DNA from: Helicobacter ibis
GTDB taxonomy: Bacteria > Campylobacterota > Campylobacteria > Campylobacterales > Helicobacteraceae
Reading direction: 5' to 3'
NCBI RefSeq assembly: GCF_027859255.1
Contig: NZ_JAQHXR010000004.1
Span: forward strand, 74,858 to 138,857
Length of the DNA: 64,000 nucleotides
In this document: positions 17,779 through 28,048 of the stretch, one piece after another
Numbering within the stretch: position 1 is the stretch's first letter
Layout of the letters: the number at the start of each line of letters is the position of its first letter
Translations under genes and position numbers: made by a program
Notes under the pieces: model-generated
What the model was told of the DNA's origin: nothing
What the model saw: the letters and a program-made list of their open reading frames with translations, nothing else
Database searches by the model: none

Positions 17779-20700
17779 ATGCCAAAGAGAAATGATATAC
17801 AAACAATTCTACTTATAGGTTCAGGTCCCATAGTTATTGGCCAAGCTTGTGAGTTTGACTATTCAGGCACACAAGCCGCTAAGACTTTGAAGAATCTAGG
17901 TTATAAAGTTGTGCTTATAAATTCAAATCCAGCTACCATTATGACAGATCCAGATTTTGCTGATAGAACCTACATAGAGCCAATCACTGAAGAAGTTATT
18001 GCAAATATTATCAAAGAAGAAAAAGTTGATGCGATACTGCCAACTATGGGCGGACAGACGGCACTAAATGTTGCGATGAGCATGTATGAGAATGGAATGC
18101 TGGAAGGTATCAAGTTCTTAGGTGCAAACCCAGAAGCGATAAAAAAGGGAGAAGATAGACAAGCTTTTAAAGAAACGATGATAAAAATTGGCATGGATCT
18201 ACCAAAATCACGCTATGCGTATAATATAGAAGAAGCGTTACAGGCAGCCAAAGAGATAGGATTCCCGCTTATTATCCGTGCTAGTTACACACTTGCAGGT
18301 GGTGGCAGTGGTGTGGCTTATAATATCGATGAGTTTAAAGCAATAGCACAAAATGGACTTGATGTGAGCCCAATTAGTGAAATTCTAATTGAAGAATCAC
18401 TTCTTGGTTGGAAAGAATATGAGATGGAAGTTATTAGAGATAAAAATGATAACTGCATTATCGTGTGTAGTATTGAAAACCTTGATCCAATGGGAGTGCA
18501 TACCGGAGATTCTATAACTATTGCCCCAGCGCTTACTTTAACTGATAAAGAATATCAACGAATGCGAGATGCTTCTTTTAAAATCTTGCGTGAGATTGGC
18601 GTAGATACTGGTGGAAGCAATGTGCAATTTGCCATAAACCCAAAAAATGGCAGAATGACAGTTATTGAGATGAATCCGCGTGTATCGCGTAGCTCTGCAC
18701 TTGCTTCAAAAGCCACAGGATATCCTATTGCCAAGGTAGCTACAATGCTTGCAGTAGGCTTCTCTCTTGATGAGATAAAAAATGACATCACAGGCACACC
18801 TGCAAGTTTTGAACCTAGTATTGATTATATTGTTACTAAGATTCCACGATTTACTTTTGAAAAATTCCCACAAGCAGATTCCACGCTTACTACTTCTATG
18901 AAGAGCATTGGTGAAGTTATGGCAATAGGCACTACTTTTAAAGAATCTTTGCAAAAGGCACTAAATAGTCTTGAGACAGGGATTTTTGGATTTAACCAAA
19001 TAAGTAGTGATTTAAATGAGATTCAAAGAAATATAAGAATCCCAAATGCAAACAGAATCCTCTACATCGCTGATGCTTTTAGACGCAATGTAAGCTTAGA
19101 AGAAGTGTATGAGTGGTGCAAAATAGACCCATATTTTTTAAAGCAAATACAAGAAATCATAGAATTTGAAAAAGAGGTATCATTCGAATCTTTAGGAGAT
19201 TCTAGCTTTTTAAGAAGGGCAAAAATACTAGGCTTTAGTGATAGAATGCTTAGCTTTTTAGTTAATTCTAAAGAATCTTTAGAGCTTAGAGAAGAAGATA
19301 TTTTTGAACTAAGAAAGAAGCATAATATAATCCACTCCTATAATGAAGTAGATACTTGTGCAGCAGAGTTTGCGACACAGACTTCATATCTATACTCTAC
19401 AATTCCATTTACAAATACACAAGACACACAAAAGCAAGATTCAAAGAAAAAAGTCCTAATTCTAGGTGGTGGACCAAATCGCATAGGACAAGGCATTGAG
19501 TTTGATTACTGCTGTGTGCATGCAAGTTTTGCATTGCGTGATATGGGGATAAAGAGCATTATGTATAATTGCAACCCAGAAACCGTGAGCACGGATTATG
19601 ATACAAGTGATGTGCTATATTTTGAACCAATAACACTAGAATATGTCCAATCTGTAATAGAAAGAGAAAAGCCAGATGGCATAATCGTGCATTTTGGCGG
19701 ACAGACACCGCTTAAACTAGCTAAGATTCTAACTAAAATAGGTGCGAATATAATAGGTACAAACGCAAAAATCATCGACATAGCAGAAGATAGGGCGAAA
19801 TTTGCAAAATTCGTAGAAGACAACGGACTGCTTCAGCCCAAAAATGGAACTGCATTTAACAAAGATGAAGCAATAAATATAGCACAGCAAATAGGCTATC
19901 CAGTGCTAGTGCGTCCTAGTTATGTGCTAGGTGGTAGGGCGATGAAAATAGTGCATAATGTATCTGAATTACATGAATATATAAATGAAGCCGTTACTTT
20001 AAGTGAGGATTCTCCAGTGCTTGTGGATAAATTTTTACAAAATGCAATAGAGTTAGATGTAGATGCAATATGCGACGGAGATGAGGTATATATTGCAGGA
20101 ATCATGCAGCACATAGAAGAAGCAGGGATTCATAGTGGGGATTCTGCTTGTTCTATACCTACCATTAGCATAAGCAAAGAAAGAATAAGAGAAATAGAGA
20201 GCACAACAATGAAAATCGCCAAGAATCTAGGCGTAGTAGGGCTTATGAATATACAATATGCGATTTTTGAAGATACCTTATATCTAATAGAAGTTAATCC
20301 AAGAGCATCACGCACCGTTCCTTTTGTGAGCAAAGCTACTGGAATCCCACTTGCAAAAGTAGCTACACATGTAATGGTAAATGGTAGTCTAAAAGACGCT
20401 CTAAAAGCATATGACAGATATGGTAGGGTTATATACGAAAATGGACTTTATAAACCTAAAGAGCTAAAGCACATATCGGTTAAAGAATCTGTATTTCCTT
20501 TTGATAAGCTAAAAGGTGCGGTTATGATTCTAGGGCCAGAGATGAGATCTACAGGAGAGGTTATGGGCATTAGCCATAGCTTTAGCATAAGCTTTGCCAA
20601 GTCCCAACTAGCTTGTAAGAATCAGATTCCTACAAGTGGAGAGGTATTTATTTCTTTACGAAATATAGACAAGTTTCAAGTAGGTAAATTAGCTAAGAAT

Positions 20701-21039
20701 CTCCAAGAGATAGGATTTAGCCTATGTGCCACAAAAGGCACTGCAAAGGCGATAAATGATCTAAATATCCCATGTAAAGAAGTGTTAAAGATAAGCGAGG
20801 GAAGACCAAATATCGCTGACATGCTAGCAAATCGAGAGATAGCTCTAGCGATAAATACTAGCGATGAATCTTCTAGTCGAGGTGATACTGATATAATAAG
20901 AACTCAAGTGTTAAGAAATAATATCCCATATTTCACCACCCTTGAAGCAGCACTTGTAGCAGTAAATGCAGTATATGAGATAAAGCACACAAACCCAAAT
21001 GAAGTAAAAGCACTGCAAGATTATCTACTAGAAGTATAA
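17779..21039 (+). CDS. carB: Carbamoyl-phosphate synthase large subunit
   Basis: Makes carbamoyl phosphate for arginine and pyrimidines, together with CarA (not in the window). The 1086 residues show the internal duplication of the family: two pre-ATP-grasp/ATP-grasp halves that start with [20 protein letters not shown] and, about 550 residues later, [17 protein letters not shown], each followed by NPE/NPA loops and the GGSG or GGRA glycine loops. The C-terminal 130 residues form the MGS-like regulatory domain. Full length, no defects. It starts 12 bp after gmk. Confidence 0.97.
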   Translation: MPKRNDIQTILLIGSGPIVIGQACEFDYSGTQAAKTLKNLGYKVVLINSNPATIMTDPDFADRTYIEPITEEVIANIIKEEKVDAILPTMGGQTALNVAMSMYENGMLEGIKFLGANPEAIKKGEDRQAFKETMIKIGMDLPKSRYAYNIEEALQAAKEIGFPLIIRASYTLAGGGSGVAYNIDEFKAIAQNGLDVSPISEILIEESLLGWKEYEMEVIRDKNDNCIIVCSIENLDPMGVHTGDSITIAPALTLTDKEYQRMRDASFKILREIGVDTGGSNVQFAINPKNGRMTVIEMNPRVSRSSALASKATGYPIAKVATMLAVGFSLDEIKNDITGTPASFEPSIDYIVTKIPRFTFEKFPQADSTLTTSMKSIGEVMAIGTTFKESLQKALNSLETGIFGFNQISSDLNEIQRNIRIPNANRILYIADAFRRNVSLEEVYEWCKIDPYFLKQIQEIIEFEKEVSFESLGDSSFLRRAKILGFSDRMLSFLVNSKESLELREEDIFELRKKHNIIHSYNEVDTCAAEFATQTSYLYSTIPFTNTQDTQKQDSKKKVLILGGGPNRIGQGIEFDYCCVHASFALRDMGIKSIMYNCNPETVSTDYDTSDVLYFEPITLEYVQSVIEREKPDGIIVHFGGQTPLKLAKILTKIGANIIGTNAKIIDIAEDRAKFAKFVEDNGLLQPKNGTAFNKDEAINIAQQIGYPVLVRPSYVLGGRAMKIVHNVSELHEYINEAVTLSEDSPVLVDKFLQNAIELDVDAICDGDEVYIAGIMQHIEEAGIHSGDSACSIPTISISKERIREIESTTMKIAKNLGVVGLMNIQYAIFEDTLYLIEVNPRASRTVPFVSKATGIPLAKVATHVMVNGSLKDALKAYDRYGRVIYENGLYKPKELKHISVKESVFPFDKLKGAVMILGPEMRSTGEVMGISHSFSISFAKSQLACKNQIPTSGEVFISLRNIDKFQVGKLAKNLQEIGFSLCATKGTAKAINDLNIPCKEVLKISEGRPNIADMLANREIALAINTSDESSSRGDTDIIRTQVLRNNIPYFTTLEAALVAVNAVYEIKHTNPNEVKALQDYLLEV

Positions 21040-21474
21040 ATGTATCCTATATTGTTAGCTCAAAGCGATACTACGGCTGGATTCCTCTCCAAAGATCCAA
21101 GTCTGCTAAATAAAGTTAAAAACAGAAGCATAAATCAAAAGATAATAATTACAACAAGCAAACTATCAAATCTAAAATCACTAGCTAGAATCCCAAATAT
21201 ACATAAAAATAAAGTAAGAAGACAGACCCAATCAACATTCATCTACAAGAATAATAAAGCAATAAGGGTAATAAAAGATTCTAAACATTCAAAATTATTA
21301 GATAACTTTGACTATCTATATTCCACTTCGGCAAATCCACATAAGCAAAATTTTGAAACCACCTTTGCTATAAATAGTGCAGATATAGTAATATTAGATG
21401 AGAGAGGTTTGTATGAAGGCAAACCATCACAAATCTATAAGCTAAATAATAAAACCATAAAAAGGCTAAGATAA
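21040..21474 (+). CDS. Short Sua5/YciO/YrdC-family protein
   Basis: A 144-residue protein with the YrdC signature reduced to its core: LAQSDTTAGFLSKD at 6-19 (the PTdT-like segment), a basic middle region, then STSANPHKQ at about 95-103 and the terminal ADIVILDERGLYEGKPSQIY. TsaC/Sua5 enzymes make threonylcarbamoyl-AMP for the t6A tRNA modification and have 180 or more residues; this version is shorter and may be a paralogue with another role. It starts at the base after the carB stop and overlaps the next gene by 1 base. The carB-YrdC order resembles HP0919-HP0918, from memory. Confidence 0.75.
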   Translation: MYPILLAQSDTTAGFLSKDPSLLNKVKNRSINQKIIITTSKLSNLKSLARIPNIHKNKVRRQTQSTFIYKNNKAIRVIKDSKHSKLLDNFDYLYSTSANPHKQNFETTFAINSADIVILDERGLYEGKPSQIYKLNNKTIKRLR

Positions 21475-21935
21475 TGAAAGCAGCAGATATATTACAAAGT
21501 ATTTTAGTAGGAATTTTTTTGACGCTTGTCTTATATTGCGTGTTTTGGGCGGCTATTTATAACAACTATATACACTTCTATGGGATAAGAGAGTTTTTTA
21601 ATCCATTCTTTGGAAATGTGGTTAATTTCTATGTGTTTTTTACATTAGCGATTATTTTGGGTATTGGGTTTGCATTGCCTATCATCTCTAGTGTATTTTA
21701 TATATTATATGTATTATCTCTAGTGTTTTCTCTTACTTTATTTGTTCCCTCATTTGGTAAATATATGGGGTCTAAGCTACTAGCAAAACAAGCAGAAATA
21801 ATAGTAAAAGGTGAAGGAAAACTAGTAAATAGCATATATGAAAATAACTTCTATATAATATATCTATCATCAGAGATTACCGATACAGATAGCAAAGAAG
21901 ATAGGGAGAGAAAGCTTATATATTATGAGAAATAA
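21474..21935 (+). CDS. Membrane protein of unknown function
   Basis: A 153-residue protein with three likely membrane helices (about residues 9-30, 47-70 and 72-95) and a C-terminal soluble tail that is rich in charge (ITDTDSKEDRERK). No family recognised. It overlaps the YrdC-like gene by 1 base, so it belongs to the carB unit. Topology suggests a small inner-membrane protein. Confidence 0.75.
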   Translation: MKAADILQSILVGIFLTLVLYCVFWAAIYNNYIHFYGIREFFNPFFGNVVNFYVFFTLAIILGIGFALPIISSVFYILYVLSLVFSLTLFVPSFGKYMGSKLLAKQAEIIVKGEGKLVNSIYENNFYIIYLSSEITDTDSKEDRERKLIYYEK

Positions 21936-21977
21936 TTTTTATTGTTTGCTTTATGTTTATTTTAATATTTGCAATAG

Positions 21978-21983
21978 TATAAT
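21978..21983 (+). promoter_or_regulatory. Putative -10 element of the autotransporter gene
   Basis: TATAAT 36-41 bp before the GTG start, followed by a T-rich leader and a strong AAGGAGA ribosome binding site. Confidence 0.5.
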
Positions 21984-22018
21984 TTAGAGTTTTTTAATTT
22001 TTATAGAAGGAGAAGATT

Positions 22019-25000
22019 GTGAAGAAAAAGACTAATAAAAAATTCACAGCAAGTAAGAAAAGTCTAGTGTTATCACTAGCGTGTGTATCTGTGTTAGCAA
22101 CTGTTGCTAATGCTGAAATTAGTGGTCTAGATCAGTCTGGTGCAGACAAGTCTAGCGTAAAAGGTGACCAAAATCTAGTTATCAACGAACAAATTTCTGG
22201 TAGCATTTTAGATATTAATGGTTTTAGTGGTGGGAAAAACATTACCATAAACAGTGGAGTTACCATAGGAAGCATCACAGATAGTGTAAATCCAAGTAAT
22301 GGCGATATAGGTAAAGCTCACTCTGGTGGCTTCTCTGGTACTTTTCTAAACCAAGGAACCATAACTGGTGGTGTAGAAATTAAGAACTTTATTGTATCTG
22401 GCGGAGAAACTGCAACTTTTAAAAATGATGGCTCTATGGGCTATTTACATTTTGATAAAATAGGTGTAAATCCGACAAATAGTGGGGCTAATGCAGTAAT
22501 AACTAACAATGGGACTATAGAAGGTGATTTTTCTGTTAAGTTGGTAGATGTTAGCACAAGCAAGAAAGCTTCAGGTGCTAATGTATCTATTACTAACGTT
22601 GGACAAATCGGTGGCAATATAGTACTTGATAAGGTAAATGTAGCTATAGTAAATGGTTCTGGAGATGCTACTTTCAATCTAAATAATGAAGCAGGTGCTA
22701 CAGTTAAAGGTTCCATAAATATTGATAAATTAGTTGTTAGCAATGTTAGTGGCGGTGGAGATTTTGGTAAAATAACAGCCAATATAACTAATGCTGGTAC
22801 GATTGGTAATGGTATGAATATCGGTTCAATCGACTTCAAAGGCAATGGTGTAAGTGGTGGCTCAATTAATATAGCAAACTCAGGCACTATTAAAGGTTAT
22901 ATGACATTAGGAACAGTAGATATTATTAGCCAATCTGGTTCTCATACGCTAGATATATCTAATAGCGGTCTATTGGATGGTTTAAAACTTAATGGAAATA
23001 TAACATTAGCAGCTGGTGAAAACAAAGTAAGCAAAGGTTCATCTAATTTAAAAATTTCTAACTCAGGTACATTGGGTACTTTTGAAATAGCTAATGGTGT
23101 TAATATAAATGTATCTTCAGGCTCTGCTGTTATTTCAAATACTGGTAGTATTACTGATTGGATTAACAACGGGAATATTAATGCTGAAGGCTCTTCAGGT
23201 TCTATAACCATCAGTAACTCTGGCACTATTGAAAACCTTATAAATAATGGTAAGGTTCTAAATAAAACTGGATTTGAAAATAGCGGTAATATTACTAACT
23301 TTACTAACTCAAAAACTGGGTTTATTTCTAAAATTACAAATGCTGATGCTTCTGCGAATGCATATATTGGCACATTAAATAATGCTGGTAAAATAACAAC
23401 AATAGTAAATGGTGGCACTTCTTCATATGGCACAATTAATACCCTAGTAAATACAGGTTCTATTGGTTCAGGTGCTAATACTGCTGCTGGTGTTGCAAAT
23501 AATGCTGGAAGTGTTATTAACACAATTGCTAACTATGGAAACATTATAGATGGTGCAAATTTCTCTGGAGCTAATGCTGCTATTTATAACCTAGGTTCAA
23601 TTGGAACAATTATTAACTCAAATAAGTTTATCACTGAGAGCCCAGATGGTAGCGGTTCTACTACAACTTCTACAGCTGGTAAAATAGGACATATAGTAGC
23701 AAGCGGTGCTAGCGGTGCTGGTACTATTTCTTTGATAGACAACCAACAAGGTGCAAGTATCACTGGAATATTCAACAACGCTACATCAATTAGCAATATT
23801 CAAAATGCTGGCAATATTGGTTCTATTAAATTAAATGGTGGAGATAAAGCTACTGATAATAGCGCTACAATTGGCACTATTACAAACGCTATTGATGGTG
23901 TAATTGGCTCTATTGCTTTAAATAGTAGTGGTGCTTCAGCTACAATCGATACTATAAATAATGCTGGTGTTATTGGAAATAAAAATGCTACTAACTCAAC
24001 ACAAGATGCTATTTCATTTAAATCTGGTGGTGGAAACATAGCTACACTTAATAATACTGGAAGCATTAATGGTAATATCAACCTAACTGATGTTAGTGGA
24101 AATGGTATTGGAACCCTTAATAACTCAGGAACAATTACTGGAAAAATTACTTTAAATGGTGGCAAACTGGATGCTTCTTCTGTTGCAACTATTAATACGC
24201 TTACTAACTATGAAACAGGTTCAATTGGTGAAATATTAGTTGGTAGCAATAGTGGTGGTCATATTGGAACTCTTAACAACTACGGAACAATTACAAATGG
24301 TATAACTATAGCTAATGGTTCTGGTTCAATTGTAAACTTAAACAACTACTCTACACTTGGAAATGTTGATACTGGTAAAGTTGGTTTAACTAACAATAAC
24401 ACAATCGACAATCTAAGAAACTATGAGACAGGTTCAATCGTATATGCTGGAACTGGAACAATCGATAAGCTTCTAGATAACAAAGGAACAATTGCTTTAG
24501 CTAAAGGAACTTCTAATGCTATAAATCTAGCAGATGGTGCAAGAGTAACAAATACTGGTAAAATCATAGGTTCTCAAGATGGAGTTAGTATATTTAGCAC
24601 TATGGGAGCTATTAGCATCAACAATACAGGTTCAGTAGATGTTAGAAACTATAAGCAATCTCAAATTCACCTATCTGGTGCAGGTGCAAGTGCAAACATT
24701 GAAGCTTGGAAACTAACTCTAAATGAAAGCACATCAACATTTAACAACACTCCTGGATATACATACAGAGTAAGTGATGAAAGATATCTATCAGGCACAT
24801 TTATTCCTGCAGAAGTAACTCCTCCAACAGATGGAAGTGGTGGTGATACAGGTAGTGGTGCAGATGTTGCAACTCCAAAAGGTAAGTGGGTATTTACAAC
24901 TATTGGTTCTGGTGCTAATACAGATTCAAACAAAATGAATGCTAATTCACATATTTATGTATCTAAAGATGAGAATGGTAAGTTTGAAAATGTAAACTTC

Positions 25001-26368
25001 CTAGATAAATCTATAGTTCTAGATCTATCAACTCAAGGCTTTGAAATAGGTCAAGTATATAATATGGATAATCTAGTATATGGTGTTGATAATAACGGTC
25101 TATTAACAGGTATAGGTTCTGCTGAATGGACTATTAAAGACAATGGTAGTGGTAATGGAACACTAGTATATGAATTAGATAGTGGTGCTTCAAGCGTTAA
25201 TGGTGGTAGAGGTCTAACATCTGCTAACTTAGCAATCCAAGATGATCTATACACTATTAGTGATACATTCATTGATACAATAACTTCTGAAAAGGGTGAT
25301 GGTAAGAGAGTAAGAGGTTTCTCTGTTGGTGTTGATGTAGCAAATGGTGCTGGAGCAATCCTAGCTCAAGGTCTAACAAATGTTAGTGCTAGAAGATCTC
25401 TATTCATTGATTCAATTACAACAACAGCTATCCAAGCTACAGTTGATCAAACAAATAGAATGCAACAAGTTAGCTACAATGATAGTGATGTTAATTTTGA
25501 AAGCCTAGCTAAATATGCTCAAATCTCTACAGATGCATATAGTGCAACAACAAATAGAGATACATATTTCTATGCAATACCTTACTATACAGCAGATAGC
25601 ATGGATCTACAAGGTGGATTTGAAAACCTAGAAGGTAACACTTATGGTCTTATTGCTGGTGCTCAAAAGAATCTATATGATGCAGGTATAGTTGGTATCT
25701 TCTTCGGATTTGAAAGTGGTAGCTATGATACAAGTGCTAGATACACATCATACAAGCAAGATGACTTAACATTCTATGGTGGTCTAAACTACTATAAAGT
25801 ATTAGGTGGAACAGAAAGCAGAGAATACTATGTAAAAGCTATAGCTAAAGCTGCATTAATTAGCTCAGATGTTTCAAGAAGCACAACAGCAGGAAGTGGA
25901 ACTGGTGATGCAAGCGTAGATAGTGCTAACTTTGGTGCTGGTGTTGATTTAGGTATCAATTTCTATCTAACAGATGCTCATGTAATTTCACCAGAAATTG
26001 GTATAAGCTATGATAGATTAAATACTGATAGTTTTGTAATAGGCAATCAATATTATGAAGAAAGCGATGCAAATCTATTACAAGGTAAAATAGGATTTAA
26101 CTGGTTAGCTCAATGGTCACCAGTATTTAGCACAAATTTCGGTGCAGGTATCAAAAACAACTTCACAGGTGATATTGATACAGCTGTAAGAATTGACAAT
26201 AATCACATTAGCCAAACAGTTGATCTACCAAGCACATATCAATATGTTCAAGGTGGTCTAAGCTATATGATTACTAATAACATTGAAGTTTCTCTAAACT
26301 ACAATGGTAACTATTCAAGTGATACATCATCTCACTCAGGTCTATTAAGACTAGGTATGTGGTGGTAA
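22019..26368 (+). CDS. Large autotransporter (type V secretion) with Asn/Gly-rich repeat passenger
   Basis: A 1449-residue surface protein. The start is GTG with GAAGGAGA 7 bases upstream. An extended, lysine-rich signal peptide ends with VANA at residue 32. The passenger (about 33-1000) is a right-handed beta-helix built from dozens of short repeats of the form N-[ST/NA]-G-x-I (NSGTIKG, NNAGKI, NTGSIN), typical of Helicobacter and Campylobacter autotransporters. A TPPTDGSGGDTGSG linker follows at about 940. The last 260-280 residues form the 12-strand autotransporter barrel (YGLIAGAQKNLYD, then FGAGVDLGINFYL), which ends LRLGMWW. The C-terminal residue is W rather than the usual F. Probable adhesin or other surface-exposed factor; target unknown. 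A hairpin follows the stop. Confidence 0.93.
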   Translation: MKKKTNKKFTASKKSLVLSLACVSVLATVANAEISGLDQSGADKSSVKGDQNLVINEQISGSILDINGFSGGKNITINSGVTIGSITDSVNPSNGDIGKAHSGGFSGTFLNQGTITGGVEIKNFIVSGGETATFKNDGSMGYLHFDKIGVNPTNSGANAVITNNGTIEGDFSVKLVDVSTSKKASGANVSITNVGQIGGNIVLDKVNVAIVNGSGDATFNLNNEAGATVKGSINIDKLVVSNVSGGGDFGKITANITNAGTIGNGMNIGSIDFKGNGVSGGSINIANSGTIKGYMTLGTVDIISQSGSHTLDISNSGLLDGLKLNGNITLAAGENKVSKGSSNLKISNSGTLGTFEIANGVNINVSSGSAVISNTGSITDWINNGNINAEGSSGSITISNSGTIENLINNGKVLNKTGFENSGNITNFTNSKTGFISKITNADASANAYIGTLNNAGKITTIVNGGTSSYGTINTLVNTGSIGSGANTAAGVANNAGSVINTIANYGNIIDGANFSGANAAIYNLGSIGTIINSNKFITESPDGSGSTTTSTAGKIGHIVASGASGAGTISLIDNQQGASITGIFNNATSISNIQNAGNIGSIKLNGGDKATDNSATIGTITNAIDGVIGSIALNSSGASATIDTINNAGVIGNKNATNSTQDAISFKSGGGNIATLNNTGSINGNINLTDVSGNGIGTLNNSGTITGKITLNGGKLDASSVATINTLTNYETGSIGEILVGSNSGGHIGTLNNYGTITNGITIANGSGSIVNLNNYSTLGNVDTGKVGLTNNNTIDNLRNYETGSIVYAGTGTIDKLLDNKGTIALAKGTSNAINLADGARVTNTGKIIGSQDGVSIFSTMGAISINNTGSVDVRNYKQSQIHLSGAGASANIEAWKLTLNESTSTFNNTPGYTYRVSDERYLSGTFIPAEVTPPTDGSGGDTGSGADVATPKGKWVFTTIGSGANTDSNKMNANSHIYVSKDENGKFENVNFLDKSIVLDLSTQGFEIGQVYNMDNLVYGVDNNGLLTGIGSAEWTIKDNGSGNGTLVYELDSGASSVNGGRGLTSANLAIQDDLYTISDTFIDTITSEKGDGKRVRGFSVGVDVANGAGAILAQGLTNVSARRSLFIDSITTTAIQATVDQTNRMQQVSYNDSDVNFESLAKYAQISTDAYSATTNRDTYFYAIPYYTADSMDLQGGFENLEGNTYGLIAGAQKNLYDAGIVGIFFGFESGSYDTSARYTSYKQDDLTFYGGLNYYKVLGGTESREYYVKAIAKAALISSDVSRSTTAGSGTGDASVDSANFGAGVDLGINFYLTDAHVISPEIGISYDRLNTDSFVIGNQYYEESDANLLQGKIGFNWLAQWSPVFSTNFGAGIKNNFTGDIDTAVRIDNNHISQTVDLPSTYQYVQGGLSYMITNNIEVSLNYNGNYSSDTSSHSGLLRLGMWW

Positions 26369-26374
26369 GCGATT

Positions 26375-26391
26375 CTTCCCTCTAAGGGAGG
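26375..26391 (+). terminator. Hairpin after the autotransporter gene
   Basis: CTTCCCT-CTA-AAGGGAGG region: a 7-bp stem (one G-T pair) with a 3-base loop, beginning 7 bp after the stop. No T-run follows directly, so termination is likely but not certain. Confidence 0.5.
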
Positions 26392-26528
26392 AGTAAATTC
26401 AATTCTTTACAATCTTCTTTCTTAAAAGTCTAAGTTTCAACACTAAGTTGGATCTTAGCTTTTAGAATTAACACTCTTTTTATTTTTGTTGTAAAATCAA
26501 GTTTTAATTTAGGGAAAATGGAGTTTTT

Positions 26529-27233
26529 ATGTCTAGAAGTAGTGCTTTTATATTGGGATTAGCATTTATAATTGGTAGTATAGTAGTCTTTTTTGGTGGT
26601 CTGAAACTTGGAGAGGAGTTTCTATCTAAAGAAAGAAGTGTTATTGTTAAGGGGCTAAGTCAAAGGGAAGTGGAAGCAGATATTATTGTCTTGCCGATAC
26701 AATTCAGCAAAGCCAGTAATGATTTAAACGCTTTATCAATAGAGCTAGAGAGTGATTCTAAGAAAATTTATAACTTTTTGCTTGAATCTGGCTTTAGTAA
26801 TGATGAAATAACCTTTATGCCAAATACTATAAATGACAAAATAGGTAATTCATATAATAGCGACGCTCAAATTGCGTATAGATATGATGGTTCTGGTGGA
26901 CTTACTCTATATACCGATAAAATAAAACTTGCAAGAGATGTAATGAATAATTTATCAAGCTTGAGCAAACAAGGCGTTATCATACAAATTAATAATTATG
27001 AAATAGAATATTTATATACAAAACTAAATGATATAAAGCCTTTGATGATAGAGGAGGCTACAAATAATGCAAGAGAAGTTGCAAGTAAGTTTGCACAAGA
27101 TTCTAATAGCAGTCTAGGTAAGATAAAGAAAGCTTCTCAAGGTCAATTTAGCATACAAAATAGAGATAAAAATACAAAGCATATAAAGACTATAAGGGTT
27201 GTATCTACTATTGAATACTATTTAAAAGATTAA
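26529..27233 (+). CDS. SIMPL (DUF541) domain protein, membrane anchored
   Basis: A 234-residue protein with an N-terminal membrane anchor or signal (about 7-28) and a periplasmic SIMPL domain: ERSVIVKGLSQREVEADI at the start, a repeat-like ITFMPNTINDK middle part and the end ASKFAQDSNSSLGKIKKASQGQF, which is the family hallmark. SIMPL proteins form ring or cage assemblies in the periplasm and are linked to stress protection, but their reaction is unknown. GGAG lies 8 bases before the ATG. It is monocistronic between the autotransporter and a tRNA cluster. Confidence 0.85.
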   Translation: MSRSSAFILGLAFIIGSIVVFFGGLKLGEEFLSKERSVIVKGLSQREVEADIIVLPIQFSKASNDLNALSIELESDSKKIYNFLLESGFSNDEITFMPNTINDKIGNSYNSDAQIAYRYDGSGGLTLYTDKIKLARDVMNNLSSLSKQGVIIQINNYEIEYLYTKLNDIKPLMIEEATNNAREVASKFAQDSNSSLGKIKKASQGQFSIQNRDKNTKHIKTIRVVSTIEYYLKD

Positions 27234-27539
27234 GTTGTTCTTGTGTTTGTTAGTATGCTTTAATCTAAATAAGCTATAAAAGCTTTGTTTGGCTTTTGTC
27301 TTTAGTTTGTTAGTGGGAGTGATGTCTGCTTCCATTATATCTGCATAAAACACTTAATAAGAAGCGTTTATATTTTGGTTTGCTCTAGCAAATAATAGTT
27401 AAAATTTTATATTTCAATGCAAACAAAATTTAGTATTTTGTAATATCGCTTGAATCTTTTCTTTTTACTTTTGTATTGACTTTACTTGTTGTGCTTGAAC
27501 AATGCTAGAGAACAATGAAAATAAAGTGTGAAAATAAAG
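27234..27539. other. Intergenic stretch without a recognisable gene
   Basis: About 305 bp of AT-rich sequence between the SIMPL gene and the tRNA cluster. A short inverted repeat (AAGCT/AGCTT near 27270-27285) may end the SIMPL transcript. No ORF, RNA gene or promoter is convincing. Since the tRNAs read away from here on the minus strand, it is the downstream region of both units. Confidence 0.5.
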
Positions 27540-27627
27540 TGGCCGGGAGAGAGGGATTCGAACCCCCGGAGGTGTGACCCTCAACGGTTTTCAAGACCGC
27601 CGCTTTCGACCACTCAGCCATCTCCCG
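27540..27627 (-). tRNA. tRNA-Ser (anticodon TGA)
   Basis: An 88-base class II tRNA on the minus strand: acceptor CGGGAGA/TCTCCCG with encoded CCA, D-arm GGCTGAGTGGTCGAAAG, anticodon stem-loop with TTGAAAA (TGA), long variable arm and GGTTCGAATCC T-arm. First acceptor pair is C-G. Confidence 0.95.
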
Positions 27628-27631
27628 AGAA

Positions 27632-27706
27632 TGGAGGCGACACCCAGATTCGAACTGGGGAATCAAGGCTTTGCAGGCCCATGCCTTACCGCTTGGCTAT
27701 GTCGCC
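27632..27706 (-). tRNA. tRNA-Cys (anticodon GCA)
   Basis: 75 bases including CCA: acceptor GGCGACA/TGTCGCC, D-arm GCCAAGCGGTAAGGC, anticodon loop CCTGCAAAG with GCA, T-arm CCCAGTTCGAATCTGGG. Four bases separate it from tRNA-Ser. Confidence 0.95.
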
Positions 27707-27725
27707 AACAAAACAACAAAATAAG

Positions 27726-27812
27726 TGGTGCCCAGAGCCGGACTTGAACCGGCACGGACGCAATGTCCGAGGGATTTTAAGTCCCTTGTGTCTACCATTC
27801 CACCACCTGGGC
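27726..27812 (-). tRNA. tRNA-Leu (anticodon TAA)
   Basis: 87-base class II tRNA: acceptor GCCCAGG pairs with the 3' end before ACCA, anticodon stem AGGGA/TCCCT around CTTAAAA (TAA), long variable arm CGGACATTGCGTCCG, T-arm CCGGTTCAAGTCCGG. Confidence 0.95.
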
Positions 27813-27851
27813 TTATAAATATAAAATAAAAACTTATACTTTTTATGATTA

Positions 27852-27926
27852 TGGAGCGGGAGACGGGGATCGAACCCGCGGCCCCAACCTTGGCAAGGTT
27901 GTGCTCTACCACTGAGCTACTCCCGC
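27852..27926 (-). tRNA. tRNA-Gly (anticodon GCC)
   Basis: 75 bases including CCA: acceptor GCGGGAG/CTCCCGC, D-arm AGCTCAGTGGTAGAGC, anticodon stem AACCT/AGGTT with loop TGCCA (GCC), T-arm GCGGGTTCGATCCCCGT. It is the first gene of the four-tRNA minus-strand cluster. Confidence 0.95.
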
Positions 27927-28048
27927 AAATTAAAAAAGAAATGTGATTATAGCTATGGTTTTTTTAAAATTTTATAAAATTTTACATTTAATAGTAAATT
28001 TTACAAAAAATGTTAGAATCGGCAAATTTTATTTTTTAGGTTTATGAT

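Noticed and set aside
22441-25272. Several long minus-strand ORFs under the autotransporter
   Set aside because: Produced by the repeat composition of the passenger; no ribosome binding sites, and products are P/V/L-rich without motifs.
27234-27539. Possible small RNA in the 305-bp gap before the tRNAs
   Set aside because: No promoter with a matching terminator hairpin and no conserved structure visible.
27528-27912. ORFs across the tRNA cluster on both strands
   Set aside because: They are tRNA sequences and their complements translated by chance, a well-known annotation artefact.
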